DNA from: Pseudorhodoplanes sinuspersici
GTDB lineage: Bacteria; Pseudomonadota; Alphaproteobacteria; Rhizobiales; Xanthobacteraceae
DNA: 64,000 bases
Assembly: GCF_002119765.1 (NCBI RefSeq)
Contig: NZ_CP021112.1
Location: 2,660,501-2,724,500, forward strand
Reading direction: 5' to 3'
Part shown: piece by piece, positions 32,994 to 42,768 of the stretch
Position numbering within the stretch: the stretch's first letter is position 1
Layout: each line of letters starts with the position of its first letter
Notes under the pieces: generated by a model
What the model saw: only the letters and a program-made list of their open reading frames with translations
Database searches by the model: none
Told to the model about the DNA's origin: nothing
Program-made: the position numbers and the translations under genes

Positions 32994-33992
32994 TCAAAGC
33001 TGCAATTCGATATTCGCAGCCTTGATGACCTTGTCCCACTTGGCCGTTTCGCTTTCGATATACTTGCGCATCTCCTCGGGTGAGGATTGCAGCACGTCAA
33101 TGCCGGCATCGTTGAGCTTCTTCTTCAGGCCGGCGTCGCTGACGGCCTTGCCGTAGGCAGCGTTAATCGTCTTGATGGCGTCAGGCGATGTCTTCGCGGG
33201 TGCGCTGAAGCCTTGCCACGCCCAGGCTTCGTAGCCCGGAAGCGTCGCGGCGATCGGCGGCACACCGGGAAGCATCGAGAATTCGCCGGGCGATGCGACA
33301 CCGATCGCCTTGATGTTCTTGTTCGAGAGCTGCGAGCGGCCGGTCGCGTAATCGACGAACATCATGCCGATCTGCCCGCCGACGAGATCCTGCACCGCGG
33401 GACCAGCGCCCTTGTAGGGAACGTGGTTCAGCTTGATCCCGGCCGTCTGTGCAAACAACTCTGCCGCGAGATGGAACGGGCTGCCGACGCCGGCGCTGGC
33501 ATAATCGATCTTGCCAGGCTCTTTCTTCGCAAGGTCGATCAACTCCTTGACCGAATTCACTTTCAGCTTGTCAGTATTCACCAGCAGCACGACGGCGAAG
33601 CGGCCGGTGAGCGTGATCGGCGCGAAATCCTTCAGTGCGTTGTACGGCAGCTTGCGATACAGCCCCTGATTGGAGGCGTAGGTTGAGGTGTCGCCCAGCA
33701 GCAACGTGTAGCCGTCCGGCTCGGCTTTGGCGACGGCATCGGCGCCGATGATGGTGCCGGCGCCCGGCCGGTTCTCGATCACCAGCGGCTGGCCGAGAAT
33801 GCTGCTCATGGACGTGCCGACCGCGCGGGCGAAGAAATCCGTGCCGCCGCCGGCTGCATAGGGCACGATCATGCGAATCGGTTTGTTCGGATAGGTGCTC
33901 TGGGCGCCGGCAAAACCGGACAGGCAACTGGTCGCCACCACAAGGGCAGTCGCAAGCAGGATACGGCGGGTAGGGGTCCGAAGTGGGGTCAT
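32994..33992 (-). CDS. Bug/TctC-family periplasmic receptor
   Basis: A 332-residue tripartite tricarboxylate-type receptor. Signal peptide ~1-30 (LATALVVATSCLSGFAGA), then the family's YPNKPIRMIVPYAAGGGTDFFAR and ENRPGAGTIIGADAVAKAEPDGYTLLLG, YASAGVGSPFHLAAELFA and HVPYKGAGPAVQDLVGGQI. It is an orphan: no TctA or TctB gene in the window. Orphan Bug proteins usually bind carboxylates and work with a distant transporter or a sensor. Confidence 0.93.
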   Translation of the reverse strand: MTPLRTPTRRILLATALVVATSCLSGFAGAQSTYPNKPIRMIVPYAAGGGTDFFARAVGTSMSSILGQPLVIENRPGAGTIIGADAVAKAEPDGYTLLLGDTSTYASNQGLYRKLPYNALKDFAPITLTGRFAVVLLVNTDKLKVNSVKELIDLAKKEPGKIDYASAGVGSPFHLAAELFAQTAGIKLNHVPYKGAGPAVQDLVGGQIGMMFVDYATGRSQLSNKNIKAIGVASPGEFSMLPGVPPIAATLPGYEAWAWQGFSAPAKTSPDAIKTINAAYGKAVSDAGLKKKLNDAGIDVLQSSPEEMRKYIESETAKWDKVIKAANIELQL

Positions 33993-34295
33993 TGACGTTC
34001 TCCCTGAGCTGCGGCGATTGGCCGTTTTTAAAATTAGTTACAAATGCATCTATCGCACGCGGAGCTATAAAACTGCAAGCTTTCGTGCGTTGTGGACTAT
34101 TGCTGCATTGCACTAAGTTGCGTCTGTCACGCTCCTCGTGACAATAAATTGCCGGGGCTTCCTGCGATTGACCCGCCATCCCGCAGATGACAGCATTTCC
34201 GACGCATCGGCTTCAACTTGCTGTCACGAACCCTGCCGTTAAGACTGGCGTTTGCCACCGGCCGTGCGCACATGTGGCTTGAAGGAAAAGCAAGA
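33993..34295. other. Divergent promoter region, no gene
   Basis: 303 bases between the divergent TctC and indolepyruvate oxidoreductase genes. It is AT-richer near 34020-34090 (TTTTTAAAATTAGTTAC, CTATAAAACTG), as expected for promoters. CTGTCACGCTCCTCGTGACA at 34125-34144 is a short inverted repeat that could be an operator. No gene is seen. Confidence 0.45.
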
Positions 34296-37200
34296 ATGAC
34301 CCTGCGGCAGGTCAGCCTCGACGACAAATACGATCTGACAAAGAAACAGATCTTCGTGACGGGCTATCAGGCCCTGGTCCGGCTCTGCCTGATGCAGAAG
34401 GAGCGGGACCGGCGTGCCGGCCTGAATACCGCCGGCTACATTACTGGCTATCGCGGTTCGCCGCTCGGCGGCCTCGACCAGCAATTCATGCGCGCGCGCA
34501 AGTTCCTGCAGCCGAACGACATCGTTTTCCACCCAGGCTTGAACGAGGACCTTGCCGCCACCGCCCTTTGGGGCACCCAGCAGGCGGAGCTGCGCGGCGA
34601 AGGCAAATACGACGGCGTGTTCGGCATCTGGTACGGCAAGGGTCCGGGTGTCGACCGGACCGGCGACGTGTTCCGCCACGCCAACTTCGCTGGCACTTCC
34701 AAACATGGCGGCGTGCTGGCGCTGATGGGCGATGACCACACCGCCGAATCGTCAACGACGGCGCATCAGTCCGAATATCACTTTGTCGACGTGATGATGC
34801 CGATTCTCAATCCGGCCGGCGTGCAGGAGATCATCGATTATGGTCTCTACGGCTTTGCCATGTCGCGTTATTGCGGCGTCTGGTCGGCTCTGAAGTGCAT
34901 GCACGAGACGGTGGAATCGACCGCCGTTGTCGAGGGCAGCCTCGATCGCGTGAAGATCGTCCTTCCCGAAGACTTCACGATGCCGCCGGACGGGCTGAAT
35001 ATCCGGCTGCGCGATACCGTGCTTGGGCAGGAAGCGCGCCTCTATGACTACAAGCGCGATGCCATGCTGGCCTTCATCCGCGCCAATAAACTGAACAGGA
35101 TGATCACCTCCGGCGGCGCGAACCCGAAAATCGGCGTCATCACCACCGGCAAGGCCTATCTCGATGTGCGGCAGGCGCTGGACGAACTCGGAATCGACGA
35201 AGTCCGCTGCAACGAGCTTGGGCTTCGCATTTTCAAGATCGGTTGTCCGTGGCCGATCCCGCGCGACGAACTGATCGAGTTCGCCAGGGGCCTCGATCTC
35301 ATCATCGTCGTCGAGGAAAAGCGTTCGCTGGTCGAAGTCCAGGTGCGCGAAGAATTGTACGGCACGGCCAATCAGCCGGTCTGTATCGGCAAGAAGGATG
35401 AGCGCGGCAACTGGCTGTTCCCGGTCAAGGGCGCGCTCGATCCGAACGAGGTGGCAATCACCATTGGCGACCGCATTCTTGCCCGCCGCAATGATGATAC
35501 GATCGCGATGAAGGTGTCGCGTCTGAAACAGGCCCAGCATGCGCTTGCCGAGTTGCAGGAAGTGGCGCAGCGCACGCCGTATTTCTGCTCCGGTTGTCCG
35601 CACAACACATCCACGGTCGTACCGGAAGGCATGCGCGCCTATGCCGGCATTGGCTGCCACTACATGGCGCAGTGGATGGACCGCAATACGCTTGGCTTCA
35701 CCCATATGGGCGGTGAGGGCGCGAACTGGATCGGTGAGGCGCCATTCTCGACCCGCGATCACGTGTTCCAGAATCTCGGCGACGGCACCTACAATCATTC
35801 CGGTTACATGGCGATCCGTGCGGCGATCGCCGCTGGCACCAACATCACCTACAAGATCCTCTACAACGACGCCGTCGCCATGACCGGCGGTCAGACGCAT
35901 GAAGGCACGTTGACGGTACCGATCATCGCGCGGCAAGTCGCGGCTGAAGGCGTCAAGCGTATCGCCGTCGTCAGCGACGAGCCGGACAAATATCCGAGCG
36001 GTACCGAATGGCCGCGTGGCATCACGTTCCACCACCGCGATGATCTTGAGGCTGTGCAGCGTGAATTCGCGACTATTCCGGGCACATCGGTGCTGATCTA
36101 CGATCAGACCTGCGCCGCCGAAAAGCGGCGGCGGCGTAAGCGCGGTACATTCCCTGATCCCGACAAGCGCGTCATCATCAACGAGCTGGTCTGTGAAGGC
36201 TGCGGTGATTGCGGCGTGAAGAGCAATTGCGTGTCGGTCCAGCCGCTTATGACCGAATGGGGTCGCAAGCGCACCATCGATCAATCGAGCTGCAACAAGG
36301 ATTATTCCTGCGTGAAGGGCTTCTGTCCTTCCTTCGTCACAGTGCACGGCGGCAAGCCGAAGAAAGGTACAGCGGTCGCAGAGGGCGAGCAGCAGGCGCT
36401 GCCGGAGCCCATTCTGCCGACGATCACCAAGCCTTACGGCATCATCGTCACCGGCATTGGTGGCACCGGCGTTGTCACCATCGGCGGCGTGCTGGGCATG
36501 GCGGCGCATCTGGAAGGCAAGGGCGTCGGCATCATCGACATGGCCGGACTCGCGCAGAAGGGTGGCGCGGTGTACAGTCATATCCGTATCGCCAATGCAC
36601 CGGACGATATTCACGCCATCCGCATCGCGGCAGGCGGGGCGGATCTGGTGCTGGGCGGCGATATCGTCGTTGCCGGCAACAAGAAGGTACTGGCGGCCGT
36701 GAAGCACGGCGCCACGACGATGATCATCAACACGGCCGAATTCCTGCCTGGCGATTTCACCCGCAATGCGGATTTCTCGCTGCCGACCGAACGGCTGAAA
36801 CGCGCGATCACCTCCGCTGCCGGCAGCGATAATGTCGCCTTCATCGATGCGACACGGCTCGCAACGGCACTGCTCGGCAATTCGATTGCCGGCAACATCT
36901 TCATGGTCGGTTATGCTTGGCAGAAGGGCGCCATTCCCTTGTCCGCCGCATCAATCGAAAAGGCGATCGAAATGAACGGTGAAGCCGTGGCGATGAATCA
37001 GGCCGCCTTTCGCTGGGGCCGCAGGGCGGCGCTGGATTCGGCCGCGGTTGAAAAACAGATTCCAGCGCCAGCGGCGCAGGACGAAAACCGGCGGCTGTCG
37101 CAATCGCTTGACGAGATGATCGAGCGGCGGGTGTCGTTCCTGACCGACTATCAGAACGTTGCTTATGCCCGCCGCTACCGCGACCTTGTCGCCAAGGCGC

Positions 37201-37769
37201 GTCAGGTTGAAAGCGAAAAGGCGCCCGGCCGCACCGGCTTTGCCGAAGCCGTCGCGCGAAATCTGTTCAAGCTGATGGCCTACAAGGATGAATATGAAGT
37301 CGCGCGGCTGTTCACCGACGGCACCTTCCAGAAGCAGATCGACAGCACATTCGAAGCGGGCCCGAAACGGTTCGAATTCCACCTGGCGCCGCCGCTACTC
37401 GCACGTGTGGACAAGACAACCGGCGAAGCCAGAAAGATGAGCTTTGGGCCGTGGCTCCTGCGTGCCTTTGGCGCTTTGAAGCACTTTAAGGTTCTGCGCG
37501 GGACGCCGTTCGATCCGTTCGGTTATACCTCCGAGCGCCGGACGGAGCGCAAACTGATCGCCGACTACGAGACGCTGCTTGGCGAGATTTTTGCCAAGCT
37601 GAATGCCGACAATCATCCGCTTGCGGTTGGTCTTGCGGTGATCCCGGAAAAGATCCGAGGCTTTGGCCATGTCAAGGCACGCAATCTCAAAACGGCCAAA
37701 GCCGACGAAGCGGCCTTGCTGGAGCAATTTCGCGCTGGCGGCGTGCCGATGCTGAAGGCGGCTGAATAA
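34296..37769 (+). CDS. Indolepyruvate ferredoxin oxidoreductase, fused alpha-beta protein
   Basis: A 1157-residue fusion that oxidatively decarboxylates aryl-pyruvates to aryl-acetyl-CoA with CoA and ferredoxin. N-terminal pyrimidine-binding part with GYITGYRGSPLGGLDQQF; TPP/metal part near residue 430 with YFCSGCPHNTST and GGEGANWIGEAPF; a Cys-rich [Fe-S] segment near 632 (CEGCGDCGVKSNC ... CNKDYSCVKGFCPSF); and the beta (gamma) domain with GIGGTGVVTIGGVLGMAAHLEG (~713). ATG 34296 follows GAAGGAAA. The usual separate iorA and iorB are one chain here, as in other alphaproteobacteria. Confidence 0.93.
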   Translation: MTLRQVSLDDKYDLTKKQIFVTGYQALVRLCLMQKERDRRAGLNTAGYITGYRGSPLGGLDQQFMRARKFLQPNDIVFHPGLNEDLAATALWGTQQAELRGEGKYDGVFGIWYGKGPGVDRTGDVFRHANFAGTSKHGGVLALMGDDHTAESSTTAHQSEYHFVDVMMPILNPAGVQEIIDYGLYGFAMSRYCGVWSALKCMHETVESTAVVEGSLDRVKIVLPEDFTMPPDGLNIRLRDTVLGQEARLYDYKRDAMLAFIRANKLNRMITSGGANPKIGVITTGKAYLDVRQALDELGIDEVRCNELGLRIFKIGCPWPIPRDELIEFARGLDLIIVVEEKRSLVEVQVREELYGTANQPVCIGKKDERGNWLFPVKGALDPNEVAITIGDRILARRNDDTIAMKVSRLKQAQHALAELQEVAQRTPYFCSGCPHNTSTVVPEGMRAYAGIGCHYMAQWMDRNTLGFTHMGGEGANWIGEAPFSTRDHVFQNLGDGTYNHSGYMAIRAAIAAGTNITYKILYNDAVAMTGGQTHEGTLTVPIIARQVAAEGVKRIAVVSDEPDKYPSGTEWPRGITFHHRDDLEAVQREFATIPGTSVLIYDQTCAAEKRRRRKRGTFPDPDKRVIINELVCEGCGDCGVKSNCVSVQPLMTEWGRKRTIDQSSCNKDYSCVKGFCPSFVTVHGGKPKKGTAVAEGEQQALPEPILPTITKPYGIIVTGIGGTGVVTIGGVLGMAAHLEGKGVGIIDMAGLAQKGGAVYSHIRIANAPDDIHAIRIAAGGADLVLGGDIVVAGNKKVLAAVKHGATTMIINTAEFLPGDFTRNADFSLPTERLKRAITSAAGSDNVAFIDATRLATALLGNSIAGNIFMVGYAWQKGAIPLSAASIEKAIEMNGEAVAMNQAAFRWGRRAALDSAAVEKQIPAPAAQDENRRLSQSLDEMIERRVSFLTDYQNVAYARRYRDLVAKARQVESEKAPGRTGFAEAVARNLFKLMAYKDEYEVARLFTDGTFQKQIDSTFEAGPKRFEFHLAPPLLARVDKTTGEARKMSFGPWLLRAFGALKHFKVLRGTPFDPFGYTSERRTERKLIADYETLLGEIFAKLNADNHPLAVGLAVIPEKIRGFGHVKARNLKTAKADEAALLEQFRAGGVPMLKAAE

Positions 37770-37852
37770 TCGTGGCTCTGCGGTCTTGAGCTAGTGAAGG
37801 TCGCAGCCATAATGGTCTGGACCCTGCCGCGGCGGCAATCAGGGGCCTGACA

Positions 37853-38530
37853 TTGATTTCAGCCGATCATCTCCGCAAGATCGCGTTCTGGTCGCACGAC
37901 CTCGATGGTGACGAGATTGAGCGCGTGCGGCGTGCGGTCACCGAGAAGCAATATACGCGTGGCGAATATATCTGCCATCGCGGCGACCGGCTTGATTCGT
38001 GGACGGGCGTTTCGGACGGGCTGGTAAAACTCGGCACGACCTCGCGTTCGGGAAAAACGGTCACGCTGGCGGGTATCCGCTCCGGCGCCTGGTTTGGCGA
38101 AGGCACACTTTTGAAGGATGAGCCCCGCCACTACGACCTTGTCGCGCTGCGCGACACCCGGCTCGCCTTGATGAACAAGGCGACATTCTTCTGGCTGTTC
38201 GATCGCAGCGCTGCCTTCAACCGGTTTCTCGTGCGCCAGTTCAATGAACGGCTCGGTCAGTTCATCGCGCTGGTCGAATATGACCGCTCGCTTGACGCGA
38301 CGGCGCGGGTTGCGCGCAGCATTGCCTGGCTGTTCAACCCGGTCCTCTATCGCGGCAATGAGGAGCGGCATCTCGAGATCAGCCATGAAGAAATCGGCCT
38401 GCTGTCAGGTGTGTCGCGGCCGGTGACCGGCCAAAGCCTGAAGCGACTCGAAGGCGAGGGCTTGCTGCGCGTGGAGCACGGCGGATTGACGGTGCTTGAT
38501 CTGTCCCGACTCCGCGTCTACGGCGAATAG
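37853..38530 (+). CDS. Crp/Fnr-family transcriptional regulator
   Basis: A 225-residue regulator with an N-terminal cyclic-nucleotide-binding beta-barrel (YTRGEYICHRGDRLDSWTGVSDGLVKL, RSGAWFGEGTLLKDEPRHYDLVALRDTRLALM) and a C-terminal winged helix (ISHEEIGLLSGVSRPVTGQSLKRLEGEGLLRV). There are too few cysteines for an FNR cluster. TTG start at 37853. It lies between the indolepyruvate oxidoreductase and the acyl-CoA ligase cluster and is the obvious candidate to control one or both. Confidence 0.9.
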   Translation: MISADHLRKIAFWSHDLDGDEIERVRRAVTEKQYTRGEYICHRGDRLDSWTGVSDGLVKLGTTSRSGKTVTLAGIRSGAWFGEGTLLKDEPRHYDLVALRDTRLALMNKATFFWLFDRSAAFNRFLVRQFNERLGQFIALVEYDRSLDATARVARSIAWLFNPVLYRGNEERHLEISHEEIGLLSGVSRPVTGQSLKRLEGEGLLRVEHGGLTVLDLSRLRVYGE

Positions 38531-38728
38531 AATTGTGCCAAGCAAAAAGATCCGGCTGCGCACAATCGGGGATACACTAGCCAACAAAGGGCCGGTGCGT
38601 CTGTCAAGTGGGACCTTGTGAGGGGACCTTTTTGTTGCAATTTTCGCTATAAGAAGAAGACTGCGGGATACCGCGGGCAGGCGGCAACAAAAGCGCAGAA
38701 AGCGCTGCTTCACAGGGAGGATGGCGCC

Positions 38729-40699
38729 GTGGCGAATGACGCCAGCGCTACAGATACATTTCCGAAGCTTCTGATGCATCACGCGCGTGTGCGCGGTGAT
38801 CGTCCCGCATTGCGGCATAAGGATCTCGGCATCTGGCAGACCTGGACCTGGTCCGATCTTCATCGCGAGGTCCGTGCCCTGGCTTTGGGCTTAAGCAACC
38901 TTGGCATCCGGCGCGGCGACACGGTGGCGATTGCCGGTAACAATCGCCCGCGGCTTTACGCCTCGATCCTGGCCGCGCAGGCTTTGGGGGCCATTCCGGT
39001 CCCGGTCTATGCCGACGCGGTGGCGGTCGAGATGGCCTATGTGCTTGATCATGCCGATGTCACCGTTGCGGTGGTGCAGGACCAGGAGCAAGTCGACAAA
39101 ATCCTGTCGGTGCAGGAACAACTGCCGAAGTTGAAGCATATCGTCTACGACGAGCCGCGCGGTTTGCACGATTACGATCGCAGCCACCTCCACGATCTTG
39201 GCGAGCTGATTGCCGAGAATGAGAAACTGATGGCCGACGATCCTGCGGCCAGTGCGCGGATCGATCGCGAGATTGCGGCTGGCACCGCCAGCGATCCGTC
39301 GATTATTCTTTACACATCAGGCACGACCGGACGCTCAAAGGGTGTCGTGCTCTCGGCCGGGCGCTGTATCGCCGCAGCAACGGACACCGTTAATTTCGAC
39401 AAGCTTACCGACGGGGATGTGGTGCTGGCCTATCTGCCGCTGGCCTGGGTCGGCGACCATTATCTGAATTATGCGCAATCGCTGGTCGCCGGCTTTTGCA
39501 TGGCCTGCCCGGAATCGCCCGATACGGCGCAGCAGGATCTGCGCGAGATTGGTCCGTCTTTCTATTTTGCGCCGCCGCGGGTGTTCGAGAACCTGCTCAC
39601 GCGCGTCATGATCCGCATGGAAGACGCCGGTTATCTGAAGCGGCGCATGTTTCACTATTTCATCGGCGTGGCGCGGCGTTACGGCGAGGAGATCCTGAAC
39701 AAGCAGCCGGTACCCTTCGGCGGACGGCTGCTTTATGGGCTGGGTGAAATTCTCGTCTATGGACCGCTCAAGAATGTGCTGGGTTTCTCGCACGTGCGCA
39801 CGGCCTATACGGCAGGAGAGGCGATCGGGCCTGAGCTATTTTCGTTCTATCGCTCGCTCGGCATGAATCTGAAGCAGCTTTACGGGCAGACTGAAGCATT
39901 CCTTTACGTCACCTGCCAGCCTGATCGCGAAATCCGCGCCGATACCGTCGGCCCCGCCGCGCCCCATGTCGATATCCGCATCTCTGATTCGGGCGAAGTG
40001 ATGTTCAAGTCTCCCGGCATGTTCCTGGGCTATTTCAAGGAACAGGACAAAACCGCCGAAGCGATGACGGTCGATGGCTTTGTCAAAACCGGCGATGCCG
40101 GTTTCTTCGATGCCAACGGGCACCTCAAGATCATCGATCGCGCCAAGGATGTCGGCAAGCTCGCCGATGGCTCGCTGTTCGCGCCGAAATACATCGAGAA
40201 CAAGCTGAAATTCTATCCCAACATTCGTGAGGCGGTGGCCTATGGCGATGCACGTGATTTCGTCACCTGCTTCATCAATATCGATATGACGGCTGTTGGC
40301 AACTGGGCCGAACGCAACAATGTCGTCTATGGTTCGTATCAGGAACTGGCGGCCGAGCCGCGCGTCTATGATCTGATCGAGCAGCATGTCGCCGAGGTCA
40401 ATCGCTCGCTGGCGGGCGAGGAGATCATGGCCGGCGCGCAGATCAAGCGCTTCCTGATCCTGCACAAGGAGCTGGATGCCGACGACGGCGAAGTCACGCG
40501 CACACAGAAAGTGCGCCGCGGCTTCGTTGCCGAGCGCTACAAGCCACTGATCGACGCGCTTTATAACGGTGTCACTGAAGCGGACATTTCTACCGAAGTC
40601 ACCTTCGAGGATGGCCGCAAGGGTATCATCTCCGGCCGGGTGAAGATTCGCGACATGAAGACGGAGCCGGTGCCGGCCCGGGCGGGGAAGGCGGCATGA
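38729..40699 (+). CDS. Long-chain-type acyl-CoA ligase (AMP-binding)
   Basis: A 656-residue adenylate-forming ligase. P-loop motif ILYTSGTTGRSKGVV (~190-204), LPLAWVGDHYLNYAQSL, YGQTEAFLYVTCQPD, and KTGDAGFFDANGHLKIIDRAKDVGKLADG with the hinge Asp. GTG 38729 is chosen because AGGGAGG is nine bases upstream; the frame runs to 38618. It overlaps the Liv-type ATPase start (ATGA), so it belongs to the transporter operon: imported acids are probably activated to CoA thioesters on entry. Similar clusters handle aromatic or branched acids. Confidence 0.9.
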   Translation: MANDASATDTFPKLLMHHARVRGDRPALRHKDLGIWQTWTWSDLHREVRALALGLSNLGIRRGDTVAIAGNNRPRLYASILAAQALGAIPVPVYADAVAVEMAYVLDHADVTVAVVQDQEQVDKILSVQEQLPKLKHIVYDEPRGLHDYDRSHLHDLGELIAENEKLMADDPAASARIDREIAAGTASDPSIILYTSGTTGRSKGVVLSAGRCIAAATDTVNFDKLTDGDVVLAYLPLAWVGDHYLNYAQSLVAGFCMACPESPDTAQQDLREIGPSFYFAPPRVFENLLTRVMIRMEDAGYLKRRMFHYFIGVARRYGEEILNKQPVPFGGRLLYGLGEILVYGPLKNVLGFSHVRTAYTAGEAIGPELFSFYRSLGMNLKQLYGQTEAFLYVTCQPDREIRADTVGPAAPHVDIRISDSGEVMFKSPGMFLGYFKEQDKTAEAMTVDGFVKTGDAGFFDANGHLKIIDRAKDVGKLADGSLFAPKYIENKLKFYPNIREAVAYGDARDFVTCFINIDMTAVGNWAERNNVVYGSYQELAAEPRVYDLIEQHVAEVNRSLAGEEIMAGAQIKRFLILHKELDADDGEVTRTQKVRRGFVAERYKPLIDALYNGVTEADISTEVTFEDGRKGIISGRVKIRDMKTEPVPARAGKAA

Positions 40700-41496
40700 G
40701 AGCGCCCTCTGCTTCCGACATCGCAGCCGGGGAAGTGCTGCTCGCCGTCGAGAATGTGTCGCTGTCGTTCGGCGGCGTGAAGGCGATCCGCGACGTCTCG
40801 TTCGACATCAGGAAGGGCGAAATCCGCGCCATCATCGGGCCGAATGGCGCCGGCAAGACTTCGATGCTGAACGTCATCAATGGCTTTTACACGCCGCAGC
40901 ATGGCCGCATCACCTTCAAGGGCAAGACGCGCACGAAGATGCGCCCCTACGATGCCGCGCGCGGCGGCATTGCCCGCACGTTTCAAAATGTTGCGCTGTT
41001 TCGCGGCATGACCGCGCTCGACAACATCATGGCCGGGCGAACGCTGAAGATGCATCGCGGGCTCTTCTGGCAGATGATCCGTTTCGGTCCGGCCTTGCGC
41101 GAAGAGGTCGAGCATCGGCGCCGCGTCGAAGACATCATCGATTTCCTGCATATTGAGCACATTCGCAAGACCCCGGTCGGCCGCCTGCCATACGGCTTGC
41201 AGAAGCGCGTCGAACTCGGCCGTGCTCTCGCCATGGAGCCAGACCTGTTGCTGCTCGACGAGCCGATGGCCGGCATGAATCTCGAGGAGAAGGAAGATAT
41301 GTCGCGCTTCATTCTCGACGTGAACCAGCATTTCGGCACGACCATCGCGCTGATCGAGCACGACATGGGCGTGGTGATGGATCTGTCCGACCGCGTGATC
41401 GTGCTCGATTACGGCGTCAAGATCGCTGATGGCACGCCGGATGAGGTGAAGGCGAACAAGGCGGTGATCGATGCCTATCTCGGCGTGGCGCATTGA
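40696..41496 (+). CDS. livG: Branched-chain-type ABC transporter ATPase (LivG)
   Basis: A 266-residue ATPase. Walker A GPNGAGKTS (~55-63), the LivG-type ARTFQNVALFRGMTALDNIMAG after the Q-loop, signature region LPYGLQKRVELGRAL (the canonical LSGGQ is LPYGL, as is usual in LivG), Walker B LLLLDEP, H-loop IEHDM. Coupled to the upstream ligase by ATGA and followed by a repeat element and livH. Confidence 0.93.
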   Translation: MRAPSASDIAAGEVLLAVENVSLSFGGVKAIRDVSFDIRKGEIRAIIGPNGAGKTSMLNVINGFYTPQHGRITFKGKTRTKMRPYDAARGGIARTFQNVALFRGMTALDNIMAGRTLKMHRGLFWQMIRFGPALREEVEHRRRVEDIIDFLHIEHIRKTPVGRLPYGLQKRVELGRALAMEPDLLLLDEPMAGMNLEEKEDMSRFILDVNQHFGTTIALIEHDMGVVMDLSDRVIVLDYGVKIADGTPDEVKANKAVIDAYLGVAH

Positions 41497-41528
41497 GGTG
41501 ATGTGATGATCGTCACGCTTCACCATCG

Positions 41529-41609
41529 CCCGCTCGTCCCCGCGAAGGTGGGGACCCAGTGCTACCCGGAACAAGTTTTCTGGATTCCCGCTTGCGCGGG
41601 AATGAGCGG
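41529..41609. repeat. Intergenic repeat family A, reverse orientation
   Basis: CGCTCGTCCCCGCGAAGGTG...CCCAG then CTGGATTCCCGCTTGCGCGGGAATGAGCG. This is nearly the reverse complement of the element at 11207-11278, with hairpins in swapped order. It fills the livG-livH gap and so lies inside an operon. Confidence 0.85.
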
Positions 41610-41624
41610 AGGAGAGACCATCTG

Positions 41625-42581
41625 ATGGACCTCCTCTACAAAATCTTCATCGATCCCTTCGTGCAGATGGGCGGCGCGCCGGATCTTCTGATCCAGACGC
41701 TGTGGGAAGGGCTTGTGTCCGGCGTGCTCTATGCGCTGATCGCGCTCGGCTTCGTTCTGATCTTCAAGGCCTCGGGCGTGTTCAACTTCGCGCAAGGCAT
41801 CATGGTCGTGTTTGCGGCGCTGACACTGGTCGGCCTGCATTCCAAAGGCGTGCCGGCTTTTCTCGCGCTGGCCTTGACCATCGGCGTCATGCTGGTCCTG
41901 GCCTTTGGCGTCGAACGCCTGATGCTGCGGCCGCTGGTGAATCAGCCCGACATCATCCTGTTCATGGCGACGTTCGGGCTGACCTATTTTCTCATTGGAC
42001 TTGGCGAAATCATCTTCGGTGGCGAACCGAAAGTCATGATCACGAGCGAGCTTTACCTTCCCAAGGGCGCGCTGGAATGGAAAGTATTCGGCGGCTTCGT
42101 CTCGTTCCAGAAGATCGATATCGCCGCTGCGATCATCGCTTCGCTCATGGTCGCGACGCTCGCTGTCTTTTTCCAGAAGACCCGAATCGGCCGCGCCTTG
42201 CGGGCGGTGGCTGACAGCCACAAGGCGGCACTCTCGGTTGGTATTTCGCTCGAGCAAATCTGGGTGATCGTGTGGTTCGCCGCCGGCATCGTGGCGCTGG
42301 CCACCGGCATCATGTGGGGCGCGCGATCCGATGTGTCGTTCGCGCTGCAGATCCTGGCGCTTAAAGCGCTGCCGGTGCTGATCCTCGGCGGCTTCACGTC
42401 GATCCCCGGCGCGATCGTTGGTGGCATCATTATCGGTGTCGGCGAAAAGCTCGGCGAGTTCTATTGGGGGCCGCTGCTTGGCTCCGGCATCGAGAGCTGG
42501 CTCGCCTATATGATCGCGCTAGTGTTCTTGCTGTTCCGGCCGCAGGGGCTGTTCGGCGAGCGGATCATCGAGAGGATCTAG
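41625..42581 (+). CDS. livH: Branched-chain-type ABC permease LivH
   Basis: A 318-residue permease with about eight helices: GLVSGVLYALIALGFVLIFKASGVFNFAQGIMVVFAAL (~25-62, the A-K-G-V-N-F-A-Q-G signature of LivH), RTGKALRAV-like TRIGRALRAVADS, and the EAA-type ALPVLILGGFTSIPGAIVGGIIIGVGEKLGE. ATG 41625 is preceded by GGAGGAG, which lies at the edge of the repeat element. Confidence 0.93.
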   Translation: MDLLYKIFIDPFVQMGGAPDLLIQTLWEGLVSGVLYALIALGFVLIFKASGVFNFAQGIMVVFAALTLVGLHSKGVPAFLALALTIGVMLVLAFGVERLMLRPLVNQPDIILFMATFGLTYFLIGLGEIIFGGEPKVMITSELYLPKGALEWKVFGGFVSFQKIDIAAAIIASLMVATLAVFFQKTRIGRALRAVADSHKAALSVGISLEQIWVIVWFAAGIVALATGIMWGARSDVSFALQILALKALPVLILGGFTSIPGAIVGGIIIGVGEKLGEFYWGPLLGSGIESWLAYMIALVFLLFRPQGLFGERIIERI

Positions 42582-42607
42582 AGATGAATCACGGTCCTCA
42601 TTTCCTT

Positions 42608-42758
42608 GTCATTATGGGGCGCGAGCATCGCTGGCAAGTTTACGGAGCCAGCGCAGACTTGGCTGCGGGCTCGCGAACCCGGAATCCAGGGCCGCATTCC
42701 AAAGTATTTTGTTTTGACTGGATTCCGGGCCTGGCGCTTTACGCCGTCCCGGAATGAC
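42608..42758. repeat. Intergenic inverted-repeat element (family B)
   Basis: Ends GTCATTATGGGGCG and CGTCCCGGAATGAC, inner CCCGGAATCCAGGG against TGGATTCCGGGCC. It fills the livH-livM gap, so both gaps of this transporter operon are occupied by repeats. The type is like the CGGAATGAC-ended repeats of Bradyrhizobium-type genomes. Confidence 0.7.
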
Positions 42759-42768
42759 GGAGACATAA

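Noticed and set aside
34752-36707. 651-codon minus-strand frame opposite the indolepyruvate oxidoreductase
   Set aside because: Antisense shadow caused by codon bias; the plus strand has all catalytic and Fe-S motifs.
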